Positions 1 through 4,767 of a stretch of 5,293 nt of DNA are shown here, piece after piece. Origin of the DNA: JAMXLO01 sp036265005 (GTDB taxonomy: Bacteria; Pseudomonadota; Alphaproteobacteria; Acetobacterales; Acetobacteraceae); contig DATAPW010000344.1 in the NCBI GenBank assembly GCA_036265005.1, positions 1 to 5,293 of the forward strand. The letters run 5' to 3'. The notes below the pieces were generated by a model. It saw only the letters and a program-made list of their open reading frames with translations, had not been told where the DNA came from and made no database searches. The position numbers were made by a program, and so were the translations under genes. Numbering within the stretch: the stretch's first letter is position 1; every line of letters starts with the position of its first letter.

Positions 1-1
1 G

Positions 2-844
2 GATGGACGGGTGCGAGTCGACACCGTCCAAGTGGCACCCGAGGTGTCGGGCACGGTCGTTTCGTTAGCTATCAAGGACACCCAGTTCCTGCACAAGGGC
101 GACGTCCTGTTTCAGATCGATCCCCGCAGCTACGGGAACAAACTCAAGCAGGCGATTGGACGGCTGGCGCAGGCCCAGGCACAGGCAAGCTATCTGGAAG
201 CGGAGGCGGCGCGTCGGTCCCACCTGTCGGACCTCTCCGTGTCCGCTGAACAGCGGCAGAACGCCATCGGAATCGCCCAGGCCGCCAACGATGCGGTGGT
301 GGAGGCAACCGGCTCCCTCGATCAGGCGAGGCTCGACCTGGAGCGCACCACCATCCGTTCACCGGTGAATGGCTGGATCTCGGATTTGATCCTGCAACAA
401 GGAGGCTTCGCCGCGGCCGGCACGCCGGCGGTGACGCTCGTGAATGCGGACAGCTTCCGGGTGGTCGGGTATTTCGAGGAAACCCAGCTGCCGCGCATCC
501 GGGTCGGCAACAGCGCGCGGATGGTGCTGATGGCCTATCCAGACCTGCCGGCGTGGGGGCATGTCGCGGGGTCTGCCCACGGCATCAGCATTGCGGACGC
601 TGCGCCGGGCGTGCAAGGCCTTGCTTCGGTGAACCCGGTTTTCACGTGGGTGCGCCTTGCGCAACGCATTCCGATCCGGGTGGAGCTGGACGACGTACCA
701 TGCCCGATCGTGCTGTCAGCCGGCATGACCGCGACCGTCTCGATCCAGGACGGATCGGAGGGACAAGCCGATGTTCATCGCCAGTCAGGTGCACGGCGCG
801 GATCGGATGCAGCCCAAGCGTGCGACCAACCCGGCCGGAACTGA
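2..844 (+). CDS. HlyD/EmrA/AaeA-type efflux periplasmic adaptor, 5'-truncated by window, 3' end altered by IS
   Basis: Membrane-fusion (adaptor) subunit that would link an inner-membrane exporter to an outer-membrane channel. The frame is already open at position 2; the GTG at 11 is internal, because the usual N-terminal transmembrane helix is missing upstream. Counting from that GTG: a lipoyl-like half with VQVAPEVSGTV (6-16) and GDVLFQIDP (30-38); an alanine/glutamine-rich coiled coil (about 45-112); the hallmark LDLERTTIRSPVNGWI (108-123), which starts the second lipoyl half; then a beta-barrel with YFEETQLP (154-161), WVRLAQRIPIRVELD (213-227) and SAGMTATVSI (236-245). The EET and WVRLAQR-P-R blocks resemble AaeA more than EmrA, so a FUSC-type (AaeB-like) partner is likely upstream (inference). 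Residues about 250-277 look unlike the family. The TGA stop (842-844) uses T from the target and GA from the IS end. Family call is secure; substrate is unknown. Confidence 0.88.
   Translation, partial: DGRVRVDTVQVAPEVSGTVVSLAIKDTQFLHKGDVLFQIDPRSYGNKLKQAIGRLAQAQAQASYLEAEAARRSHLSDLSVSAEQRQNAIGIAQAANDAVVEATGSLDQARLDLERTTIRSPVNGWISDLILQQGGFAAAGTPAVTLVNADSFRVVGYFEETQLPRIRVGNSARMVLMAYPDLPAWGHVAGSAHGISIADAAPGVQGLASVNPVFTWVRLAQRIPIRVELDDVPCPIVLSAGMTATVSIQDGSEGQADVHRQSGARRGSDAAQACDQPGRN
771..842 (+). pseudogene. Possible start of a downstream gene, interrupted by the IS
   Basis: An ATG at 771 lies in a different frame from the adaptor gene, inside its last codons. GGAGGG (757-762) sits 8 nt upstream, which is good Shine-Dalgarno spacing. 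The product would begin MFIASQVHGADRMQPK and is cut by the IS after about 23 codons. Removing the IS and one copy of AACT leaves the frame open into 2108 onward, where it soon runs antisense to lysR and does not look like protein. So either the original gene was lost through rearrangement, or this start is fortuitous. I do not recognise the peptide. It is listed because overlapping starts with a good ribosome site are usual in efflux operons. Confidence 0.25.
839..842. repeat. Target-site duplication AACT, left copy
   Basis: AACT directly precedes GAGGTGG of the left IS end and matches the AACT at 2104-2107. Four base pairs is within the range known for IS3-family elements. Because the IS may instead begin with the T at 842, the match could be partly fortuitous. 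Confidence 0.6.
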
Positions 845-890
845 GGTGGACCCGCCGGTCTGGACAGTTTGGCGGCGGAGTTAAGCTTGG
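843..890 (+). repeat. IS left terminal inverted repeat with inner conserved block
   Basis: The outer part reads GAGGTGGACCCG...TGGACAG (843-867) and matches the right end at most positions. A second matching block, GTTAAGCTTGG (880-890), lies further in, separated by a few more bases than at the right end. The paired blocks suggest two transposase contact regions per end. The left end is downstream of orfB. Confidence 0.82.
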
Positions 891-903
891 TCCTGGTTTG
901 TCA

Positions 904-1758
904 TCAGGCCGCCAGTCTCTCCATTCCAGCCACACCGTATGCCTCGTCGGGCGTTTGCCCGGCCAGCGTCGAATGAGGCCTTCGGCTGTTGTAGTAGCCG
1001 ATCCACCGCGACAGCCCGGCGCGCAGCTGCGAGGCGGTCTCGAACGCGTGCAGATAGACGCACTCGTATTTCAGGCTGCGCCAGAGCCGTTCAATGAACA
1101 CATTGTCCATCCAGCGCCCGCGGCCGTCCATCGAGATGCGCACATTCGCCGCCACCAGCACGTCGGTGAAGTCCGATGACGTGAACTGGCTTCCTTGGTC
1201 GGTGTTGAAGATCGCCGGGCGGCCGAACCGTGCCAAGGCCTCGTTCAAGGCGTCGACGCAGAACGCCACGTCCATGGTGTTCGACACGCGCCATGACAGC
1301 ACCTTGCGCGTGGCCCAGTCCATCACCGCGGCCAGGTAGAGAAACCCCCGGCGCATCGGGATATACGTGATGTCGGCGCACCAGACCTGATTCGGCTGGC
1401 TCACCACCAGATCTCGCAACAAATAGGGATAAATCCGGTGCTCCGGGTGCGGTAGCGTCGTGCGCGGCCGCTGGTAGATCGGCGCCAGCCCCATCAGCGC
1501 CATCAGGCGTCGGACCCGCTTGCGGCCGACCTCATGGCCATCGCGCCGCAGATGTCGGACCATCTGCCGAGAGCCGTACCACGGCGTCTCGAGGAATTGC
1601 GCGTCGATCAGACGCATCAACGCCAGATTCTCCGCACTCTCGCCCACGGGCTGATAGTAGAAAGTTGATCGGTTGAGCGACAGCAGCTCGCACTGGCGGA
1701 CAATGGACAAGTCCTCGCGACCCGCCTCAACAGACGAGCGTCTCCGTTCGATGCTCAT
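904..1758 (-). CDS. IS3-family transposase OrfB (DDE catalytic subunit, rve integrase core)
   Basis: This protein catalyses strand cleavage and transfer of the IS. From the ATG at 1758 it has 284 residues. The N-terminal part (about 10-100) is the HTH_21-type region, with LSIVRQCELLSLNRSTFYY (17-35). The rve core follows: D129 in WCADITYIP, D187 in FNTDQGSQF and E223 in FIERLWRSLK, giving DD(35)E spacing. The tail has YYNSRRPHSTLAGQTP (255-270), the usual family ending. No stop or frameshift breaks it. It is probably made mainly as an OrfAB fusion of about 378 residues through -1 frameshifting at 1782-1776. The ATG at 1758 may also allow separate OrfB by coupling to the overlapping orfA stop, though this start lies inside a predicted hairpin. 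The stop is TGA at 906-904. Confidence 0.95.
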   Translation of the reverse strand: MSIERRRSSVEAGREDLSIVRQCELLSLNRSTFYYQPVGESAENLALMRLIDAQFLETPWYGSRQMVRHLRRDGHEVGRKRVRRLMALMGLAPIYQRPRTTLPHPEHRIYPYLLRDLVVSQPNQVWCADITYIPMRRGFLYLAAVMDWATRKVLSWRVSNTMDVAFCVDALNEALARFGRPAIFNTDQGSQFTSSDFTDVLVAANVRISMDGRGRWMDNVFIERLWRSLKYECVYLHAFETASQLRAGLSRWIGYYNSRRPHSTLAGQTPDEAYGVAGMERLAA

Positions 1759-1782
1759 CGACCGGAGACCTTCGCCAAAAAA
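1740..1782 (-). promoter_or_regulatory. Programmed -1 ribosomal frameshift signal: slippery heptamer plus hairpin
   Basis: On the - strand, T TTT TTG (1782-1776) is in phase with orfA codons. A spacer GCGAAG (1775-1770) of 6 nt follows, then a 30-nt hairpin (1769-1740). The lower stem is GTCTCCG/CGGAGAC (7 bp), followed by one G-A mismatch, then the upper stem TCGATG/CATCGA (6 bp as drawn; the innermost pair or pairs must open to form a loop). The shift joins orfA residue 88 to the orfB frame six codons ahead of the orfB ATG. Both the orfA stop and the orfB ATG lie in the upper stem and loop, so the structure may also limit independent OrfB initiation. Slippery site, spacing and stem match the known layout of IS3-family frameshift signals; activity itself is inferred. 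Confidence 0.82.
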
Positions 1783-2039
1783 TCCCGCTCCACCACCAAT
1801 TGTCCAATCTTGGCGTGCAGTTTTTCCAGCTCTCCTTCCCGGATGCCCTCTTTGGCCTCCGTCTTGACTGCGAATAACGATGCCAGACCATCCACCGCCT
1901 GGCGCTTCCATTCGCTGACCATCGTCTGATGCACGCCATGCTTCGTCGCCAGCTGCGCCGTCGTCAGCTCACCACGCAGCGCTTCCAGAGCGACTTTCGC
2001 CTTGAAATCCGCCGAATACCGCTTCCGCTTGCCCGTCAT
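1755..2039 (-). CDS. IS3-family transposase OrfA (HTH and leucine zipper)
   Basis: This 94-residue protein is the DNA-binding part of the transposase and recognises the IS ends. It begins MTGKRKRYSADFKAKVALEA, a standard IS3-type OrfA opening. The helix-turn-helix spans about residues 10-48 (LTTAQLATKHGVHQTMVSEWK). A C-terminal coiled coil has leucines at 74, 81 and 88 in heptad spacing, as expected for the zipper that multimerises OrfA and OrfAB. The ATG at 2039 is preceded on the - strand by GAAGGA (2053-2048) with 8 nt spacing. The stop overlaps the orfB ATG as ATGA. A T-TTT-TTG slippery site in this frame at codons 86-88 would let some ribosomes continue into orfB. Length is typical of the family. 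Confidence 0.93.
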   Translation of the reverse strand: MTGKRKRYSADFKAKVALEALRGELTTAQLATKHGVHQTMVSEWKRQAVDGLASLFAVKTEAKEGIREGELEKLHAKIGQLVVERDFLAKVSGR

Positions 2040-2064
2040 CGGGTCCGTCCTTCACAGGGGCGAA

Positions 2065-2103
2065 CCAAGCTTAACCACCTGTCCAAATTCCCGGGGCCAC
2101 CTC
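2065..2103 (-). repeat. IS right terminal inverted repeat with inner conserved block
   Basis: Read on the - strand from 2103: GAGGTGGCCCCG, a short divergent stretch, TGGACAG, then GTTAAGCTTGG ending at 2065. It is the counterpart of the left end with fewer bases between the outer and inner blocks. It lies just upstream of orfA, so it probably overlaps the transposase promoter; no clear -35/-10 pair was seen within it. Confidence 0.82.
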
Positions 2104-2107
2104 AACT
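2104..2107. repeat. Target-site duplication AACT, right copy
   Basis: AACT directly follows the right IS end and matches 839-842. It supports a simple insertion at this spot rather than an IS-mediated deletion, with the boundary ambiguity noted for the left copy. Confidence 0.6.
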
Positions 2108-2259
2108 TTCGTACGCCTGGCGGCGCCCGAAACTCTTCACGCAAGCGGAATGGCCGATTCGGAATGCACAACGGCGACAAGCAGACGTTCGCTGTTGGAC
2201 GATATCGACCGCAGGTGGCGCTGCAGCATCGGCGAATACGGACCTGCGATCGGAAGGTA

Positions 2260-3237
2260 TCATGTCGGTGCGCGAACATGTGGTTGCTGCCGCAGTTCGC
2301 CCGCGGGCCGCGATCGCTTCGGCCATTTCAGCCGCAGCCTGTCCACCTCGTCCGACCGCAGCGTCAGGATCGCCTCGCGCACGATACCAAATGCCGGCGG
2401 CTCCGCCCGGCCACGTCTTTGTATAAGGCCAAGCGTTCGAAGGAGCGGCGGATCCAGTGGCCGCACGACGACGCTGTTCGCCGGCGGGCCTTGGCTCATC
2501 GCGGGGCCGGGAACGATCGACATGCCCAGCCCGGCGGCGACCGCGCTCTTGATCGCCTCGATGTTGTCGAACTCCAACGCGGGCTTCGCTCCGACGCCAC
2601 CAGCCTGCAGCCAGGCGCGACTCAGTTGGCGGTGTGGCACACGCTGATACTCGAGGATCAGCGTACGCTGCGCGACATCAGCAGGCGTTACCTTCGCCGG
2701 AATGGTATCATCGGAGGCGGGCAGGATCGCGACCATCGGATCAGTGCGCACGGGCACCGCATCGAGGTCCGATGCTTCGACCGGCAGCGCAGTGAGTCCC
2801 AGGTCGATCTCGTTGGACAACAGCGCCTGGGATATGCTGTGCGTTGTGCCGGTGGTCACGGTGATCTCAATGTCAGGATAGGCGTCGCGCAGTTTTTGCA
2901 GCACCGGCGGCAGCAGGAAGGCGAGTGCCGTCGGTCCGGCACCGATCCTCACGTGGCCGGCGGTACCAACCTTGTGATGGCGCACTGCCGCCAGAGCATG
3001 GTCCACCTCCGCCATGATTCGTCCGCCATGCATGATCAATTCGCTGCCGGCTGGCGTGGCGAATGCGCGCTTGCCGATGCGTTCGACAAGCTGCAGGCCG
3101 CAGCGATTTTCCAATTCACGGATTTGCTGGCTGATTGCCGGTTGCGTCAGATGTAGGCGCTTCGCCGCCTCGGTGAAGCTGCCGAGTTCGACGACCTCAA
3201 TCAATGTGCGCAGCTGGTCGAGGTTGAGGTTCCGCAT
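2260..3237 (-). CDS. LysR-family transcriptional regulator
   Basis: A 325-residue LysR-type transcriptional regulator. The winged HTH is at residues 1-64: LDQLRTLIEVVELGSFTEAA (6-25), then RLHLTQPAISQQIRELE (27-43). A linker helix follows (about 65-90), then the periplasmic-binding-like effector domain (about 93-295) with HVRIGAGPTALAFLLPPVL (95-113), IDLGLTALPVE (144-154) and IKSAVAAGLGMSIVPG (229-244). The family is usually near 300 residues; here a basic tail of about 25 residues after LTLR (291-294) is extra. The ATG at 3237 is chosen because MRNLNLDQLRT is a typical LysR opening; no convincing Shine-Dalgarno precedes it. A perfect dyad overlaps the start, so autoregulation is likely. The gene is divergent from the araC-type gene. 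The effector is unknown. Confidence 0.93.
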   Translation of the reverse strand: MRNLNLDQLRTLIEVVELGSFTEAAKRLHLTQPAISQQIRELENRCGLQLVERIGKRAFATPAGSELIMHGGRIMAEVDHALAAVRHHKVGTAGHVRIGAGPTALAFLLPPVLQKLRDAYPDIEITVTTGTTHSISQALLSNEIDLGLTALPVEASDLDAVPVRTDPMVAILPASDDTIPAKVTPADVAQRTLILEYQRVPHRQLSRAWLQAGGVGAKPALEFDNIEAIKSAVAAGLGMSIVPGPAMSQGPPANSVVVRPLDPPLLRTLGLIQRRGRAEPPAFGIVREAILTLRSDEVDRLRLKWPKRSRPAGELRQQPHVRAPT

Positions 3238-3255
3238 GATAAGCCAAGCTTATCA
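3237..3255. promoter_or_regulatory. Operator-like dyad (8-3-8) over the lysR start codon
   Basis: TGATAAGC-CAA-GCTTATCA is a perfect inverted repeat with 8 bp arms and a 3 bp centre. Its core TAAGCCAAGCTTA fits the T-N11-A pattern known for LysR-family boxes. It sits between the divergent lysR and araC-type genes and includes the first base of the lysR ATG. Bound regulator here could block lysR initiation while leaving the + strand promoter at 3276 accessible. That LysR is the binder is inferred from position and motif shape. Confidence 0.68.
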
Positions 3256-3275
3256 GAACGATCACAACAATCAAC

Positions 3276-3304
3276 TTGCCTAACCCGCATTGCGCCGCAA
3301 TAAG
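3276..3304 (+). promoter_or_regulatory. Candidate sigma70-type promoter toward the araC-type gene
   Basis: TTGCCT (3276-3281) and AATAAG (3299-3304) are separated by exactly 17 bp; each matches consensus at four of six positions. It lies about 20 bp from the dyad, on the + strand side, where a LysR-type protein could activate it. Transcripts would start near 3311 and have a leader of about 185 nt before the GTG at 3496. Such short matches arise by chance, so this is tentative. Confidence 0.35.
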
Positions 3305-3373
3305 GCGGAGGCGCAGACAGGGCAGACACATCCGCCCGGAAATCTCGCAAACCCTGTCAGTGGGAGTGTGATC

Positions 3374-3425
3374 CTCAGCGCGTCCGCACCCGCTGAGTCC
3401 GGCTTCTGGCGGGGCGGATGCCGGA
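3374..3425 (+). other. Possible structured leader of the araC-type gene (two short hairpins)
   Basis: Two consecutive inverted repeats lie in the leader: CTCAGCG (3374-3380) with CGCTGAG (3391-3397), and TCCGGC (3398-3403) with GCCGGA (3420-3425). They abut without a gap. Neither is followed by a T-run, so attenuation by termination is not supported. They might stabilise or shape the mRNA, or be chance in GC-rich DNA. Further upstream, GCAGACA occurs twice at 9 bp spacing (3313-3319, 3322-3328). Confidence 0.25.
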
Positions 3426-3480
3426 AAGGAGCGGTTCACGCAGCCGAACTCCTCTCGCTGGCTGCCACGCTGCTTGGATC

Positions 3481-3487
3481 AAGGAGG
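3481..3487 (+). promoter_or_regulatory. Ribosome binding site that fixes the araC-type start at GTG 3496
   Basis: AAGGAGG is a near-perfect Shine-Dalgarno and lies 8 nt before GTG at 3496. The in-frame ATG at 3418 has no comparable site, and the stretch it would add (PERSGSRSRTPLAG...) does not look like family sequence. The ATG at 3500 is out of frame. Confidence 0.75.
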
Positions 3488-3495
3488 CGCTGGTC

Positions 3496-4479
3496 GTGGA
3501 TGATCTCTCGCAGCGACCAGGTAATTTGGTGGCCGAATACACTGGCGCCGCTGCCGGGCGGGATTACGACTTCTGGCGCGAAGGTGTTTGCCGCAATTTC
3601 TGCCGGGTCGACGCCGAACCGAGCGCCGGCAGTCAGATATTCTGCAAGATCGAGATCACCCAGGTCGGTTCGCTGGCTCTCGCCACGACCAGTGGCAGAT
3701 CCGGCCGGTTCGTGCGTTCCCGTGATCTGCTGTCTGACTCCTGCGACGATTTTGTGCTCTTCGCTGCCACCTCCGGCGACATACTCGTGGTTCGCGAGCG
3801 CCGCGCCGTCGAGCTGCAGCAGTCGCAGATGTGGCTGACGGACCTGACCGTTGAAGGCGCGGTCGCGTTCAACAATGGCAACCAGTTTGCGACGATCCGC
3901 ATCCCGCGACGCGAACTGCTCGCGATCTGTCCCGACGCAGAGAGCAGGCTGGCCGAGCCTCTCGTTGCCAGTCCGGGGATCCGCGACGTCATCGTACGTT
4001 ACTATGCGCTGGCGGCAGACCTCGCCACATCGCTGGACCCGATTGGCCAGCAAATGACGGCGCGGCACATGGTTGACCTGGTCGCACTGCTGCTTCGCAC
4101 CGGTCGGGACGAGACGCAGCTGGCCACGCATCGGGGGTATTCCGAAGCGCGTCAGCGCCTCGTTCAGGCTGAGGTGCTCGATCGTCTCAATGAGAGCAGC
4201 CTGACTATCGGATCGATCGCCCGGTCTCTCGGCCTCAGCGCAAAGCAGGTGCAACGGCTGTTCGAGCGCTCCGGCATGACGTTCGCTGAGTTCGTGCTGG
4301 AGCAACGTCTGCTTGCGGCGCGCCGGCTGTTGTCCGGTGCCGACGGCCGCCGTGGCAAGATCGGCATGGTTGCCTATAGCGTCGGCTTCGGCGACCTGTC
4401 GTACTTCAACCGGACGTTTCGAGGGCGTTTCGGCGTGACACCCTCCGAATGGCGGGACGCTCAGCCGGCGTTTTCCTGA
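3496..4479 (+). CDS. AraC/XylS-family transcriptional regulator with AraC_binding_2-like sensor domain
   Basis: Taken from GTG 3496, the product has 327 residues. The N-terminal half (about 25-200) resembles the cupin-like AraC_binding_2 sensor: DFWREGVCRNFCRVDAEP (25-42), then DDFVLFAATSGDILVVRERR (84-103) and ATIRIPRRELLA (132-143). The C-terminal DNA-binding region is canonical, with a first HTH LTIGSIARSLGLSAKQVQRLF (236-256) and a second HTH IGMVAYSVGFGDLSYFNRTFRGRFGVTPSEWR (about 289-320) whose GF..LSYFNR.F...FG.TP signature is complete. It may activate itself or neighbours, such as the OsmC gene 288 bp downstream on the same strand, but no binding site is proven. Regulators of this architecture often control catabolic or detoxification genes; the ligand cannot be read from sequence. 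Starting at ATG 3418 would give 353 residues and is less likely. Confidence 0.93.
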   Translation: MDDLSQRPGNLVAEYTGAAAGRDYDFWREGVCRNFCRVDAEPSAGSQIFCKIEITQVGSLALATTSGRSGRFVRSRDLLSDSCDDFVLFAATSGDILVVRERRAVELQQSQMWLTDLTVEGAVAFNNGNQFATIRIPRRELLAICPDAESRLAEPLVASPGIRDVIVRYYALAADLATSLDPIGQQMTARHMVDLVALLLRTGRDETQLATHRGYSEARQRLVQAEVLDRLNESSLTIGSIARSLGLSAKQVQRLFERSGMTFAEFVLEQRLLAARRLLSGADGRRGKIGMVAYSVGFGDLSYFNRTFRGRFGVTPSEWRDAQPAFS

Positions 4480-4505
4480 CGACCCGAGCAGCAGCAATGT
4501 AGGCC

Positions 4506-4538
4506 ATCGCCGCCCGGCGCTAGCTGCAGGGCGGCGAT
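4506..4538 (+). terminator. GC-rich hairpin after the araC-type gene, possible terminator
   Basis: ATCGCCGCCC (4506-4515) and GGGCGGCGAT (4529-4538) form a perfect 10 bp stem with a 13-nt loop, 26 nt after the stop codon. No T-run follows, so it is not a classic intrinsic terminator. It may stop transcription weakly, protect the mRNA 3' end, or act on either strand. Confidence 0.45.
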
Positions 4539-4767
4539 AGAGCACGCGCGGCGCCGCACAGGCGAAGGCAACGCGGTGTCCCGCCAGGCAATACGATTGT
4601 CCGCCTGGTCCAAGACGGCACCCACCGAAATCGGGTTTATGCGCCTCGTATCCGGGGCCTGTCCCTTGCCAGCTTTCGATCCGCTCAACCGGTCCTCGGA
4701 TGCCCGGTCAAACCACTCAGGGCAGGCAAGGGTATCCGTCAGTTCGTCAACCCAATGGAGGTCCAAT
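4539..4767 (+). promoter_or_regulatory. Noncoding upstream region of the OsmC gene with short repeats
   Basis: No convincing gene lies here. The OsmC frame stays open upstream to a GTG at 4576, but that stretch lacks family character. Repeats seen: CCAGGC (4584-4589) with inverted GCCTGG (4603-4608); CCCTTGCC (4663-4670) with inverted GGCAAGGG (4725-4732); and the direct pair CCGGTC (4689-4694 and 4704-4709), 15 bp apart. Any could be a regulator site, for example for the adjacent AraC-type protein, which often uses direct repeats. No clear -35/-10 pair was found. Functional assignment is speculative. Confidence 0.3.

Larger units (their letters stand above)
843..2103 (-). mobile_element. Complete IS3-family insertion sequence (about 1.26 kb)
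   Basis: The element has related inverted ends: GAGGTGG-CCCG...TGGACAG at the left (from 843) and its counterpart on the opposite strand ending at 2103. Each end also carries an inner GTTAAGCTTGG block (880-890, and inverted at 2065-2075). AACT flanks both sides (839-842 and 2104-2107), fitting the 3-4 bp duplications typical of IS3. Two genes on the - strand, orfA then orfB in the -1 frame, encode an HTH/leucine-zipper protein and a DDE integrase-type transposase. Both are full length and the frameshift signal is intact, so the copy looks potentially active. An alternative boundary, 842-2104, would give canonical TG...CA ends but only a 2 bp flanking match (AC). OrfA resembles IS3-group proteins; I cannot name the exact element. 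Confidence 0.93.

Noticed and set aside
904..1911. Single 335-residue orfB reading frame starting upstream at 1911
   Set aside because: The portion before 1758 overlaps orfA in another frame and lacks family sequence; only the short stretch after the slippery site is expected to be translated, as part of the OrfAB fusion.
2210..2248. CGCAGGT/ACCTGCG inverted repeat just past the lysR stop as a terminator
   Set aside because: Only 7 bp with a 25-nt loop and no T-run on the - strand; too weak to call.
2002..3156. Long open + strand frame of 384 codons opposite lysR
   Set aside because: It is antisense to a clear LysR gene, starts inside the IS, and its arginine/histidine-rich translation has no domain character. 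It is a GC-rich shadow frame.
3244..3253. Similarity of the lysR dyad (CCAAGCTTA) to the inner block of the IS right end
   Set aside because: The shared stretch is 9 bp around a HindIII-like palindrome, and no other IS sequence is near. Chance is more likely than an IS remnant.
3436..4545. Long - strand frame of 369 codons opposite the araC-type gene
   Set aside because: The + strand carries complete AraC/XylS motifs; the opposite frame has no recognisable protein features.
4576..4767. N-terminal extension of the OsmC protein from GTG 4576
   Set aside because: The frame is open, but the extra 64 residues lack family sequence and the GGAGG at 4757-4761 fits ATG 4768.
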